The notes: generated by a model not told the origin, from the letters alone. 64,000 nucleotides of DNA from Dillenia suffruticosa (GCA_033439265.1 JAVTVX010000031.1:13615001-13679000); one strand, 5' to 3'; positions 22,756 through 36,240 are shown, counted from the first letter of the stretch. Program-made: numbers and translations.

Positions 22756-24940
22756 GTACCGCTCAAAGCTTTTTCATGTCCTCAACCGAAGCCTCTACGA
22801 GTCAATCGATGCAGTGCTAGTATTCACTTTTCTAAATTTGGTTTTTGAAGGGTTTAATGGGATAAATGGTAGAAAAAGTACTTGATATATGGTAGTAATA
22901 TAATCTTGGGTAATGGTCTACTCTTTAGTTTTTTAATTTTTATTTTTAAGTGTGATGAATTTCATTGTCATGCATTCGAATTTCATTTTAAACTCTGTAA
23001 TTTTATAAATCGTAAAAATATGACTTATAAATTTATGTTTTGCTACTTGATAGGTAAAGTTTTTAAAACTACTAAATAAATATTAATTATTTTTATTAAA
23101 AAATACATAAAATAGACTCCAACCCACTAATTTGGTATTAGATTTGAATGTAATGAATCCCACGTTATATCAAAATCTAACCTTTACTATTAGGTTTTAG
23201 GCTAAAAAGAATTAAAATTATACTAAAACTCTACTACTCCTAAGATATTCAATTATATTATAACACTAAGCTTCTATAAATACGAATTATGGGGGACAGA
23301 AAGAAGCTCTTGCAATTTTCTTTTTCCCTGGTCTATATTGATTTTATCAATAATTCATGGTTTTGAAGATGGCTCTTGAAGACTACTTTGTTAGAGTCCC
23401 ATTTGAAATTCGTGAATCTTATTCATCAAGTAATCCATCTAGAATGCCACGCCTCCATTGTAGCATTCTTTTTTTTTTTATTTTTTTATTTTATTTTTTA
23501 TACTATACCGATCGGTATCTGAAATTATATTTTAACTAATTCAGTTCAGAACTTACAGTGGATTATTTAAGAAAACTATCCTCTCAACATAGTCTGCTTT
23601 GTGTGAAATGACTGAGCTCCTACTTCAGGATGCTGCTGGGGAACCAAGAGGAGAATCAAGTTTAGAAATCACCCCGCTAGGTGACCCTTTTGCATCTTTT
23701 TGTTCCGTGTCTTCTTCTCACTCAACTTACCAAAAAAAAAAAAAAAATGGTAACTATTTTATACGCAAATCACAGGTCGAATCCAAAATCTTAATTAAAA
23801 AATCTAGTGTCACATCACTTTAAATCAATTAACTGCCGGTCCACTGTAGCATTCTTCAAGAACTCGTTGTTGTGTCACTTGAATTTTTAGCAAATCATCT
23901 TTAATATTTTTTTGTAAAAAAATTTTAATTTATATAATTTTGATTTCTAAATAATTTGGGCCTTCTCAAAAATTATAGCCCATCCCCTTGAAATTTTAAG
24001 AAATTTGAGTATGTTTCTTTTTTGCTTTCTTGAAATTATATTATTACTTTCTCCCAAAATTATAATAACCTGGTTCAAGTTTGACGAGGTCTCAAGAGTT
24101 TCAAGTTTATTGAAACAGTTAGGTTCTATAAACAATTATTATGGGAGAGAAAAAGTCTGTTTCAATCTTTGTTAATCTATATTGATTTCTCTCATTATTG
24201 ATAAATTTGCTTTTCGTACATAACTATTATTGTTTTTCAAAGTTTATGATTCGATTGTGAATGTTAAATGCATAATAAGATAACATTAATTTATGAAAAA
24301 ATTGATAAATATCGGGAGATAGCTTTTGAGATATTTCTTTGAAATTATTTGAAATTCATGAATTTTATTTATGAAATAATAATTCAAGAAATGCTATCTT
24401 GATAAGTAGTCTAATGATATTCATCTTTTTTTTTTTTTTTTTGTCCTCCAACTTGATGAAATCTTGATCTTCCCATTCCCCCTCTACGTAGATGATTTGT
24501 GATCTTGATCTTCCTAATCTCAAGGTAATAGGATGGGCTTCTTGTTTTGAGAAAAATTAATAAAGGCATGGCAAGTTAGGGGAGGGGGTTTATATTATTA
24601 TTTTCTAATTACATGGTGCTTACCTTGTTATTATCTTTACAACCTCGGCGGTTTTAGGAAGAATAGGGAAAAGTGTGAGGAACATGCCGTATTGCAGTAA
24701 ATACAGCTTCTGTGAGTAAAAGAATTTTACACCTATATAGCTAAATATTTGGTTTTTCAGTCCTAAATTGTCGAATCATGTAACTATCGAAAACAGTTTA
24801 AACATGTCTTTTTTTTAGTCAATGTTGGTGTGTTAATTGTTACACTTACATGGTGTTGTTTTCCTTTTGGTCAATCACTCCTATCAACAACTTATTATGG
24901 GGTTATAACAAAACTCATTTATCTAGTCCCATTTATTTTC

Positions 24941-25262
24941 TGATGCAGAAGGTGGAAGACTCACTAAACCTGGCTCAGGAACTGTTAATTGGAAAGAAAA
25001 CAATTCGAAAACTCAAGAAGAAATAGTACTTGATTGGGTCAAAAGGAAGACACAGTTACAAGAATTTTCTTTTCCTTTTTTCTTCTGCAGTCTGTTTCTT
25101 TTATAAGCTATGCTGGGCTATAGGCTATGCTGAGCTATAGGCTAACTTCTTTAACTGCTCTAACTAATTTTGACAATTATCTTGATACAGTTGTAGCTGA
25201 TTCAGTTTGTTGATTCTTGAATACTTGCTTGGCTTCTAGTACATTAGAATTCTATGATAACA
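24941..25262 (-). repeat. Gypsy 3' LTR
   Basis: It matches 28550-28798 from TGATTGGGTC to TATGATAACA. The outer 90 bases (24941-25030) are seen only here. I include them because they give TG...CA ends and the TTTTC flanking repeat. Confidence 0.75.
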
Positions 25263-28200
25263 AATGCCCCTCCTTTAAAGAGTTCTTGTCCTCAAGAACT
25301 AAAATCAAAGTTAGGAAATTGCTGCTGTAAATCATGATAGAATTCTCAAGAAGAGCCCTCCGGAAAACTGTTGCTCCATTGTACCAGCACCTGAGTTGCC
25401 ACTACTCGACCTCTCTTTACCAGTCTTCTGTCCAAAATAGCCACCGGTTCCATCATCAAGTGACCCTGGTCTGTTATTCTGCTAGGTATATGAGTATGAA
25501 TAGGCCTCATACCCACATGCTTCTTTAACATTGACACATGAAAGGTGGAGTGAATTCTTGCTGTAGCTGGTAATTGGAGCTTGTATGCAACCTTTCCCAC
25601 TTTTTCTATTACCGGAAAAGGGCCAAAATACCTTGCAGATAGTTTTTGGCAGTGATGAGTTTTCAGTGAGTGTTGTTTATAGGGATTTAGCTTGACATAC
25701 ACTAAGTCTCCAATCTCAAAATGCCTCTCAGATCTGTGCTTGTCAGCCAATCTTTTCATCCTATTTTGTGCTCTTTGGAGGTTGTGTTTAAGTAAATGCA
25801 AGGTGTTCTCCCTAGCAGCCAAACTTCTATCCACCCTATCCATCATTGAGTCTCCTGCCATGTAAGGGATATGATGAGGAGGAGGTTGTCCATATACCAC
25901 TTCAAAAGGAGTAACCTGAATGGCTAAATGGAAATTGGTGTTGTACCAATACTCAGCTAGTGGAAGCCAAAAACTCTATTTTTTAGGGTGATCACTTGTC
26001 ATGCATCTAAGATAGTTTTCTAGACAACGATTTACTACCTCTGTCTGCCCATCAGACTGAGGATGGTAGGAAGAAGATAAGTGTAATTGCACCTTCAGAA
26101 GTCTGAATAGCTCCTGCCAAAACCTGCTCACGAAAATAGCATCCCTGTCACTCACTATTGATTGAGGTAGACCATATAATCTGTAAATCTGGTCCATAAA
26201 GACTTGTGCCACAGATAAGACTGTATAAGGGTGAGCTATCCCTATGAAATGAGCATATTTGCTCAATCTGTCTACCACCACCAAAATAACATCCTTGCCA
26301 TTGGACTTAGGTAGTCCTTCAATGAAGTCTAATGAAATATCAATCGATACCATTTGAGGAATTGGTAATGGTTGAAGCAGACCTGGATAAGCAGCATTGT
26401 CAATCTTGTGCCGTTGACAAACCTCACAGGCTGAAATGAATTGTTGCACATCTTTAAGCATGTGTTTCCAATAAACCACACTTTTGAGTCTTTTATAAGT
26501 CACCTGTACTCCTGAATGGCCTCCTACTGCAGTAGAATGCCACAAGCTTATGAGTTTGGTTCTAAGAGTTTCATCATTCCCAATCACCAATTTGCCCCTC
26601 CTTCTTAATTGCTCATTTTCCCATGTATACTTAGAAGAGTTGTGATCAGTAACAGTGGATAGTTTTTGAATAAGTTTTGATAGCAAAGGATCCTGTTGCC
26701 AACTCTGCTGAATGTCAATTAATAGTGGAGTTTTCACTATAGAAATAGCGAATGCATGCCCTTCTGTCACTGGTTTCCTAGACAAAGCATCTGCAACTAC
26801 ATTGTCTACCCCCTTCTTGTAGACCACTTCATAATCATATCCCATCAACTTTGCCATCCATTTCTGCTGCATAGGAGTAGATACCTTCTGTTCCATAAGG
26901 TATTTTAAGCTTTGGTGATCAGTCTTGATCACAAAAAAAGTGTAATTGGTGCTGTCCCTAATGATCCTACTTTGCAGCATTTCAGAGATCAGTTTTTCTA
27001 TTTCTCCTTTCTGGAAAGCAGGGTATCTATAGGGCCTGATATTAACAGGCTGTGAACTCTCTTTCAAGAAAATTTTATGATCATGTAGTCTACTTGGAGG
27101 CAATTCCACAGGTTCTTGAAACAAATGATCATACTCCATTAGCAATGCATTCAAAGTTGTAATAAAATCAGTTTGAGGGAGTACCTGCTTCAATTCTGAA
27201 ATATTATCCATTCCAACTAGCTGCCTTTCATTGTTTTCCTCTGCTGCATGAACGAAGCATAGCTGAGCTGTTGCTATAGTTTCTAGCTTCTGCAACATCT
27301 TTTGCATTTTTCCTTGCTTGATTAGCTGAATGGCTTGTTTTTTGGAACCCCTGAGTACTACCCTTCTTTCATTCTGCAAAAATTCCATCCTCAGCTCCTG
27401 AAAATTCCATGTAACATCACCAAGAACAGACAACCATTGAATTCCCAACACCACCTCACATCCTCCCACAGGCAGGACCATAAAGTCAGCTATGAATTTC
27501 TCTCCTTGCATATCCAAGAGAACTTGGGACAGAGTTCAGAAGTGGTCAGTTTGTTCCCATCAGCAACTTCCACTGTCAAAGTTTTCACTCTCTGCACCCT
27601 CAAACCTAGTTTTTTTTACCACTGCAGAGTGTACAAAATTATGAGAGCTACCACAATCTATAAAAATGTTCAGTGTTGTTTTTCCAAAATGTCCCGTCAC
27701 CCTCATAGTTCTATATTAAGGGGTGGCTATGATAGACATGACACTGATTGAAATATGAGCAAAATTGCCTTGAACCTCTTATTCTTCTGCTTCTTCTTTT
27801 GTTTTGTCATGATCTTCTTCACTGCTATTATCCTCTCCACATACCTCTAGCCTGTACAAGTGCTTGTGCTTACACATGTGCCCAAAATTATATGGTTCAT
27901 CACACAAAAAACACAGACCTTTCATTCTCTTCTCCTCTATTTCTACAGAAGTTAATTTTTTGAATGGCTTCTTTCCTCTGGAATCAGAAACTTGTAGAGT
28001 GGGAAGGTTAGGTAAAGGTAAGAGTGGTTTAAAGGGCTTTTTGATTGTGTTGATAGGAAGGGCAGAATTTTGTGAGATTGTAGAATTGGTGGAATGGAGA
28101 AGAGGGGTTGGTTTAAAAGAGGGTTTTGGCTTTTGCAGTAGACTTTCCTATTTGGCTTCCTCTAATTTGGCTAAGACTAATGTATGTTGTAGGTTTTTAG

Positions 28201-28549
28201 GCATGAACATTCTTTCCCCCAACTGCACTTCTGTTTTTAGACCACTTATGAAACAACTTATAGCATATTCTTCAGGTAACTCAACCCTGTTCAGCAGCTC
28301 TTCAAATTGGTTTTGATACTCAGTCACAGATCCATTTTGTCTAAGACTCTTCAGTTCACCCATGGGATCATCATACAAGAACTCACCAAACCTTGTTGAC
28401 ATCTTCTTGACATATTCTTCCCAACTAGGCATCTCCCCAGTCAATCTTGATCGCATAAAGATCCGATGCCATTGCAAGGCCTTTCCTTCCAAGTGCATTA
28501 CAGCAATCTTAACTTTTGTGTTGTTTGGGTCTCATCAATCTCAAAGAAT

Positions 28550-28798
28550 TGATTGGGTCAAAAGGGAGACACAGTTACATGATTTTTCTTCTCCTTTTTT
28601 CTTCTACAGTCTGTTTCTTTTATAAGCTATGCTGAGCTATAGGCTATGTTGAGCTATAGGCTATGCTGAGCTATAAGCTAACTTCTTTAACTGCTCTAAC
28701 TAATTTTGACAACTATCTTGATATAGTTGTAGTTGATTCAGTTTGTTGATTCTTGAATACTTGCTTGGCTTCTAGTACATTAGAATTCTATGATAACA
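28550..28798 (-). repeat. Gypsy 5' LTR
   Basis: It matches 25031-25262 with about nine base differences plus one more unit of the short internal tandem repeat. Its inner border is not certain. Confidence 0.8.
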
Positions 28799-29493
28799 TT
28801 TTCTATGCTTGTTAGTATATATCTCTTGGCGTTTGTCTTTCAGTGTATGCATTTTGTTAGTAACCTCTCGATTCAAGCCCCTCGATGCACGTCTTCTCAG
28901 TACATGTCTTTCGGTACTTCTTGGTTGGGTCTCTCGGTAGACTTTATCTTTTTCAGCATTACAAGCCTCTTGGTTTTCAATTTGTGAGAGAAGTGGAAGC
29001 TTTGGTCCAACCAAGAGAAGAAAAATGATGATTCGTAGCTTCTTGAGGTTGCCATCAAAAAGGACACAAAAAGATGGTCTACATATATGTGTTTCGTTAC
29101 CTTGACAGAAAGATAGCTTCATTTTGAGAGAGAGAGAGAGACGGAGTTTTCTTACTTCACAAAGAAAGTAAGAGTGAGAGATAAGTTACTGCGACAACTG
29201 AGTTCTCATCGAATTAATTTGTGAGTTTTTCAAAGAAGTACAACTTCTTGTAATTATTCCCTTTTGTTGTGTATCCTAGATTTTGGACATAAATTTAGTA
29301 TTTTAAACTCTTGTAATTGTTTATTTCTTATAATGAATTTTTATTTGATTTTGTCTTGTAGTTTTTTCTTTTGCACCAGAGGGTTTTTCACATAAATTTT
29401 GTAATTTCTACTCACTTTATTTTTCTTGCAATATTTGCTTTATTGACTATTGGTTTGTGCGTGTTCTGCTATGTTAGAGACTTTATCCCAACA
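28799..29493 (+). repeat. Copia 5' LTR, larger part
   Basis: It matches the 3' LTR at 33506-34343 over blocks such as ATTACAAGCCTCT, GGACACAAAAA, ACATATATGTGTTT, CTTGTAATTATTC and TTTTGGACATAAA. It ends TTTATCCCAACA. Confidence 0.82.
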
Positions 29494-32400
29494 ATTGTTA
29501 TTAGGGTAAGGCTATTTTGCCTTGAATCATGGAGAGTAAACAAGACATAGGTTCTATGATGAAATTGATGGCTTCAAATTGTTTTATTTGGAAACCAATG
29601 ATGGAGGACCATCTATACTGTAAGGATTTGTATGACTCGATGTTGGGTGAATATGCAAAACCATCTACCATGAGAGGATCGGAAAAAGCTATATAGAAAG
29701 GCATTATATACCATTAGAAAGTGGGTTAATATTAGTGTATTTCATCATGTAGTAATATAGAGATTTGTGCCAAGGCTGCATGTGATAAGTTAGCTACATT
29801 GTATGAAAGAAAGATCGCCCTGAATAAAGTCTTTTTGATTAAAAAGCTTTCCAATCTGAAGTATAAGGAGAGACGTTCTATTGTCGAGCACATGAGTAAC
29901 TTTTCTCTTGAGTTCTTTACCGGATAGTTGAGAAACATTACTTATAATTGTTAATAACTCGGCTCCTAATGACAAGTTGACATTAGGGATGGTAAATGAC
30001 AACATATTTAATGAAGAAACAAGACGAAAGATATGAAATATGGGAGTAGTCAAGCTCTTGTAATGGAAAATAGGGGTAGAACTAAAAATAGAGATCAAGA
30101 TTCTAGATGGCGCAATAAGTCTAAGAAGAGGTCCAAGTCAGTGTTACTATTGCAAGAAGCCTATTCACATCAAGAGAAATTGTCGACTCTTAAAGCAAGA
30201 AAAGAATGATGAAAAGGGCAAGAACACTTCAAATGATAGTAATACTGTAGCAATTGGTTCTGATGAAGGGATTGAGTCCTTATGTGTACACCTAGTGACT
30301 ACAATCATGTGGGAGATCTATTTGTTTGAATAGATTGTTGAGATTGGTATGACATATCATTTTATTTCCAAAAGAGAGTTGTTTATATCTTATGAAGAAG
30401 GTGACTTTGGCGTTACCAAGATAGGGAATAATACTGTGTCACAGATTATAGAAATTGGTGATATTATTGTCGAAACTAACACTGGCTACACATTGACTTT
30501 ATGGGATGCTAGACACATCCTAGATATGAGGATGAACTTGTTTTCAATTAATGTTCCAGACAATGAAGGATATGAGAGTCAACAAAAGAATGGCTAGTGG
30601 AAGCTTCTCAAGGGAACTTTGCTAATTGCAAAGGGAAAACTATGTTCCTACATATATAAGACCCCGATTGAGAGTGTTCAGTAGGCAGATCAATGTAGTC
30701 GAGGATGATACTTCACCAAACATGTGGCATAAGAGCCTGGGACACATAAGTGAGAAAAGTTTACAACTTTGGGCAAAACAGTCCCTCATCCTTTTGGCCA
30801 AAGGTATCTCTCTAAATTCATGTGATTATTGTTTATTTAGTGTAAAATTTCTTTTCATTTTCCTTTTAAGAGAAAGGAAAACAAACTTGAATTGTTTCAT
30901 TTTGATGTTTATGGTCCCGTAGAGGTTGAGTCTTTTGGAAAAAAAAGATATTCTGTCACTTTTATTGATAATGATTCAAGAAAGGCGTGGGTATTTTTGT
31001 TGAGAAATAAAATTTAAATTTTGTAGCAGTTTCAAAATTTTCATACTATGGTGGAAAAGATGACAGAATTAAACTTGAAATGTTTTCGTACCGATAATGG
31101 TAGAGAGTACACTTCCAATGAGTTTAAAGCTTATTGCTCAAAGTATGGGATAAGACATGAGAAGACAGAATTTGGGACACCATAGCACAATGACATATCT
31201 GAGAAGATGAATTGCATCATCATGGAGAGAGTTAGATCTATATTGAGAATGGCTAAATTAACGAAATTCTTTTGGGGTGAAACAGTTAACAAAGTCTACT
31301 ACCTAATCAATAGGTCACCATTAGTTCTTTTAGACTTTGACATTCTAGAGTGGGCATAGATAGGCAAAGATGTTTCATATTCTCACTTGAAAGTCTTTGG
31401 TTATAAAATTTTTGTGCATGTACAGAAAGAGTAAATGTCAAAGTTGGACAGTAAAGCCATTCCTTGTGTGCTTACTGGTTATGTGATGAAGAATTTGGTT
31501 ACTAGTTATCGGATCTAGAACTGAGAAAGGTTGTTAGAAGCAGAGATGTGATTTTTCATGAGCAAGACACTATAGTTGATTTTGAAAAGAAAGTGAAAAC
31601 TTCACGAAATGTTGGTGAGTATGAGAATGAAACACGTGTAGTAGTTCCACCTAATAGTACCACGGATGGCGGAGATACAGAGCGGGCATAACTTAAGGAT
31701 ATAAATGAGGCAGCCACGGTTAGTGATGGGTTAGATACCAACGATAACATTGCATGGCTAGATGCAGTGGGTACCAAACAGGGGGAGCAACCTCCTTTGC
31801 ACAAGGGTGAAGGATCTCAACTTAGGAGATCTACGAGAGAGCGTCGACTATATACGAGATACCCTAGTTTTGAGTATGCTTTTCTTACTAATGAGGGGAG
31901 ATGGAGAGTTTCCAAGAAATCTAGTCCGATCCTAATTAGGAATAGTTGTTGAAAGTTATGCAATGGGAGATAAATTCCTAACAGAAAAGTGGTATCTATG
32001 AGCTAGTTGAACTCCCAAAGGGTAAAAGACAGCTAAGGAGCAAGTGGGTGTTCAAGCTAAAGAAAAATGAGGAGAAACTAGTGAGGTATAAAGCTCGTCG
32101 GTGGTGAAAGGCTTTGCTCCAAAAAAGGACATGGATTTTGATGAAATTTTTTCACTGGTTATGAAAATGAGTTCCATTTGAGTTGTATTGGGATTGACAA
32201 CTAGTTTGAATTTGGAGCTTGAGCAACTTGATGTTGAAACTACATTCTTGCATAGTGATTTGCAAGAAGAGATATATGTGGACCAGCCAAAGGGTTTTAA
32301 AGTGAAGGAGAAGGAATTCATGGTTTGCGAATTGAATAAGAGTTTTTATGTGTTGAAACAATCTCCAAGGCAGTGGTACAAGAAGTTTGATTTTTTTTTT

Positions 32401-33505
32401 GTGAAACATTCCAATAAAAGAATGAATGCAAATCATTGTGTATATGTGAGGTCATTTCCTAAAGATAATTTCTTATTCTCCTATTGTATGTTGAAGACAA
32501 ACTGATCGAAAGACAAGATATTGAGATCATTCACAAGTTGAAAGATGACTTGTCTAAATCCTTTGAAATGAAAGATTTAGGTTCAACTAAATAGATTTTG
32601 GGAATGGATATTACCGGGACAGGAGAGCTGAAAAATTATGGTTATTCCAAGAAAAGTATGTTGAATGTGTACTCCAACGGTTCAATATGTTGCATGCTAA
32701 GTCGGTTACAACACCTTTTGTTAATCATTTCAAGTTGAGTAAGAGATCTTGTCTGGTGACTGAGGAAGAAAAGCATGATATGTCATCTATTCCTTACTCC
32801 TCAGCAGTAGGTTCATTGATATATTTCATGGTTTGTACTCAGTTTGACATAGCTCATGCAGTTTGTGTAGTGAATAGATTTCTTTCTAATCTAGGAAAGA
32901 AGCATTGAGATGCAGTAAAGTGGATATTTAAGTACTTGAGAGGTACTTCAAAATTGTCATTGAGTTTTGGTGCAGTTCTGGAAGGGTTTACTAATGCAGA
33001 CATGGTATGTGTCTTAATGGTAGGAGATCTACTTCAAGATATTTGTTCACTTTTGCCGGGGAGTCGTATCTTGGTAGTTTAAATTGAAAAAATGTATTAT
33101 CTTGTCTACTACAGAGGCTAAATGCATTGTAGCAACCGAAATAGGTAAAGAGATGCTTTGGTTAAAAAGATTTCTTCATGAATCGGGGGTGAGTCAAGAG
33201 GAGTATGTGGTATTTTGTGATAGTTAAAGTACTTTGAATTTGAGTAAAAATATCATGTACTATGCAAGGACCAAGCATATTGATGTTTGGTATCATTGGT
33301 TGCATTCTATGATCGAGGATCGCATATTGGAGTTGAAGAAAATCCATATCGACAAGAACACTACAAATATGTTAACTAAGGTGATCTCCAGAGAAAAGTT
33401 TAAACTTTGTAACAATTTGGTCGGATTGAGTACTATGGCCAAGGTGATGCTTAGGAGATCAAGTCAAAAGATTTATCTCCTCCTAATGGGATTGGAGGAG
33501 AAGAT

Positions 33506-34343
33506 TGTTGGGGGTTATAGCAAAATTCATTTGTCCGGCCTCATTTATTTTTTATGTTTGCCGGTATATGTCTCTTGGTGTTTGTGCATGCGTCTCGATA
33601 GTGATCTGTTTGTTCATGTCTCTCGGTGCTTCTCGGTTGGGTCTCTTGGTTGATTTTATCTCTGTTGGCATTACAAGCCTCTCGGTTTTCAATTTGTGTT
33701 GCTCGGTATTTTGCCTTTGGAGATTGAATGGGTCTCTCGGTTCTCTTCCTTGGGAAAGAAAATGTCAAGCTTTTAAAGCATTAAATGTTTTGTCCCCTTT
33801 GGTGTGTTGTTTGAAATAAAATAAACAAAAAAGGGGAAAAATGTGGAAAGAAATAGAAGCTTTGTGTCCCACTTAGAGAGGGAAAATGATGGTCGGCGGC
33901 TTCCCGAGGAAGCCATGAAAAAGGACACAAAAAAGTGGTTTACATATATGTGTTTTATTACCTTGACAGAGAGATAGCTTCATTTATAGAGAGAGAGAGA
34001 CGAAGTTTTTTTACTTCGCAGAGAGAGAGAGATAAACGAATAAGACAATTGGGTTATCTTTGAATTAATTTGTGAGTTTTTAAAAAATATATAATTTCTT
34101 GTAATTATTCATTTTTATTGTGAATTCTAAGTTTTGGACATAAACTTAATATATTAAACTCTTGTAACTACTTGTTTTTTACGGTGGATTTTTATCCTAT
34201 TTTGTCTTGTAATTTTTTTCTCTATACCGGAAGATTTTCTACATAAATTTGGTATTCTCGGTTTTTTTATTTTTTTTATGATATTTACTCTATTGGCTGT
34301 CGATTTGTGGGTGTTTCGTTGTATCAGAGTCTTTATCTCAACA
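33506..34343 (+). repeat. Copia 3' LTR
   Basis: It starts TGTTGGGGGTTATAGC and ends TTTATCTCAACA, with an AG-rich GAGAGAGAGACGAAG tract in the middle. It lies next to the purine-rich GGATTGGAGGAGAAGA on its left. Confidence 0.85.
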
Positions 34344-34807
34344 CTTGTTGGCTCCACTATACTTGTAAAAGAAGAGAACAGACCATAGTAAGATGATTTG
34401 AGTATGAGTTTCTTGTTAGCATGAGAGTTGTTTGGCAACCACTATTAATGGAATTAACTTAATAATAATTGTTGTTTGGCAAGTTCCCTTTCAGATTTTT
34501 GCAATTCATGTTCCCTAATAACAATGTTGTGGCATTCAGAATATTTGTATCTTGGAATTTCCGAAGGCAATGTGCCCCTTTTGTGACACCAGGTGACTTA
34601 ATCTGCCCTAAATGATAATATCCTCTCACTGGACGTCGTCATTGTTTATTATTACAAGTAGGTGTAGCTTTAACACCCACAGGCTTAAGTGTCTCTCATC
34701 TTTCCAGTGGAGCAACCTTTTACATGCCTTGCTTGATTTATCCGTAGAAGTGCCTTGCAAAGTTGCGAATCCAGAGACGGGCTCCGGTGCTTCCAATAGG
34801 CTTGTAT

Positions 34808-34948
34808 TATTTATTTATTTTTTTTTTTTTGGTGGAAAAGAGGAACACAGAAAACACAAACGGGGAACAAAACAGCAACAAGGCAGGACCTGAAACTACA
34901 CGGGCTCAGACGTGGGAGGAAGCTAACTTCCTCCTTGTAGACTCCAAG
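34808..34948 (-). mobile_element. 5'-truncated LINE tail with target duplication
   Basis: A 141-bp block flanked by the 10-bp repeat AGGCTTGTAT (34798-34807 and 34949-34958). On the minus strand it ends TTCCTCTTTTCCACC followed by a poly-A/AATAAATAA tail. This structure, with a variable-length target duplication and a terminal A tail, is that of target-primed retroposition. The TGTGTTTTCTGTGTTCC text before the tail resembles the 3' ends of plant L1-type LINEs, though a SINE is not excluded. Confidence 0.75.
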
Positions 34949-35349
34949 AGGCTTGTATGGTCGCCATTTGTTGAAGCAATTGTCACATTTGAGGGCGCTA
35001 TGGCCCAAGATAGCAAGAGCAAAGCCTCGGAAGGTCTAAAGTAAACCCCAGTCAGCCCAAGGTTACAAAATCAAAAGAAACACATCCTAGATTGGCCCAA
35101 GTAGGGCCCAAACAAGCAAAAGCGAACAATACACACGTGTCAGCAGCCTCCGATGTACAGCAATGCCATCACGACTAAATCGCTTTCAAACATTATATTA
35201 TATATTTAAAATAAGGTATCCCTCGGGTACAATTTCCTTTGATTTTATATTCAAATTTTTATATAATAAAAAATATATATTTAAAATAAGATATTCTAAA
35301 CGATATAATTATTTTAATAAGAAAAACGTTAAATCTCTTAATTAAAATT

Positions 35350-35436
35350 TAAATTTAAAATTTGAAAATAGAAAAAATTATGTTAGAAAATTTTTTTACA
35401 TAGAAGGTCCGATAATAATTCAAATCAGATTATTTA
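35350..35436 (+). repeat. Dispersed AT-rich repeat B, copy 2
   Basis: Aligns with 21803-21896 through AATAGAAAAAATTAT, TTAGAAAA and GTCCGATAATAATTCAAAT. Confidence 0.6.
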
Positions 35437-36225
35437 AAATATTATTACGAATATCTATAGGCGAAAAAAATATGTATCCTAAACACACAAAACAAACAAT
35501 TTTAAAGAATTTTGATTTAAAAGTATTCTTTTTTTTTGTCTGTTTATAAATATGTGTGAATAATTCTTTATCGGGAAGAATCTCGAAACCTGAACTCTCG
35601 AAACCTGAACTAAAAATGTGGGTCGAAAATTTGAGATTATATTGAATTGAAATTTAATTGAGATTTTAGTGTAAATAATATTGATATAATAATTGCTGGA
35701 GATGGGTTTGACTTTACAGATAATAACCATATTGACTCGAACAGGATGATCAATCGTTTGTTGGTCTTGGTCGATGGGATTTGAAAAAAACGGTTAGAGG
35801 ATGTTCTGATAAAAAAGATTTTAATACTCAAATCAGAGAATAATTTTGAAAAGAGGTAAACAGATTGAAAGAGAGATCTCTTGTGTCTTTTTGGTGCTAT
35901 GTGCAAATTCAAAAAGCGTGAGGATTTACCTAAATTAAGGATGTATATATAGTTTTTAGGGTGAGTTCCGAATGTTTTTGAAGTGTTAAAATTTTAATTT
36001 TTTTTATAGTGTTAAAATTAAGGATGTATATATAATCTTAGTAAATATGTAATATACATTCTCTACTGCTTAATAAACGATATTCCTGCTTTAACATAAT
36101 AACAATTTTATAGCAACTTATTTTTTATTTCTACTTTCAAACACTTTTTTTTTAATAGGTATGTACAATTCAAAAATATCGATAAATTACACATGCAGAC
36201 AAGAGGGGCAAAATAGTCCATGAAG

Positions 36226-36240
36226 AACCCTAGGGTTTCT
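36226..36240 (+). promoter_or_regulatory. Telo-box in the RPL32 promoter
   Basis: GAACCCTAGGGTTTC contains AAACCCTA on the minus strand, the telo-box found in promoters of many plant ribosomal protein genes, where it supports expression in dividing cells. It lies about 180 bases upstream of the RPL32 ATG. Confidence 0.7.

Larger units (their letters stand above)
21191..24890. other. Intergenic DNA with small local repeats
   Basis: No gene recognised. It contains an AT-rich repeat shared with 35350-35436 (21803-21896), a 33-base direct repeat (22021 and 22111) and a roughly 24-bp tandem repeat (about 22692-22755). There are several homopolymer runs (for example 24427-24442). Short frames such as the one at 23357 have no recognisable similarity. 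Confidence 0.5.
24941..28798 (-). mobile_element. Ty3/gypsy LTR retrotransposon (fossil), nested in the copia 5' LTR
   Basis: A minus-strand element flanked by the 5-bp repeat TTTTC (24936-24940 and 28799-28803). Its ends are TG and CA. The 3' LTR (left) is 24941-25262 and the 5' LTR (right) is about 28550-28798; both contain short tandem GCTATGCTGAGCTATAG units. A polypurine tract reading AAAGGAGGGGCAT adjoins the 3' LTR. Parts on the minus strand, in order, are gag (about 28498-28148), protease (about 27517-27300), pol fragments with RNase H, integrase (about 26600-25976) and a C-terminal part with a chromodomain-like tail (about 25900-25346). It is shorter than usual for the family and broken in several places. 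The LTR pair differs by roughly 4% by eye, so it is much younger than its copia host. Confidence 0.88.
24896..34343 (+). mobile_element. Ty1/copia LTR retrotransposon (fossil), split by a Ty3/gypsy element
   Basis: The 5' LTR is in two parts (24896-24940 and 28799-29493) and the 3' LTR is 33506-34343. LTRs start TGTTGGGGGTTATA (or a decayed form) and end CAACA. A near-match 5-bp flanking repeat is seen: CTTAT at 24891-24895 and CTTGT at 34344-34348. Between the LTRs, in plus-strand order, are a gag part (about 29530-30150), a CCHC-like knuckle (about 30135-30185), a GAG-pre-integrase and integrase part (MWHKSLGHISEKSL near 30720), a copia reverse transcriptase part (LEQLDVETTFLHSDLQEEIY near 32220) and an RNase H part (about 32800-33400). 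A purine-rich tract precedes the 3' LTR. The element is badly broken, with well over ten breaks, and the two LTRs differ at many sites, so it is old. Confidence 0.88.
34349..36180. other. Intergenic DNA before RPL32
   Basis: No gene recognised. It contains a short LINE tail with target duplication (34808-34948), copy 2 of dispersed repeat B (35350-35436) and a 15-bp direct duplication TCTCGAAACCTGAAC at about 35580-35610. Confidence 0.5.

Noticed and set aside
23357-23539. 60-residue frame beginning MVLKMALEDYFVRVPF
   Set aside because: No recognisable similarity, no splice context and a hydrophobic low-complexity end from poly-T; no support for a gene.
25031-25262. Gypsy left border placed at the start of the shared LTR text (25031)
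   Set aside because: That border gives no flanking repeat. Moving it to 24941 gives TG...CA ends and TTTTC on both sides, and leaves the copia LTR text continuous.
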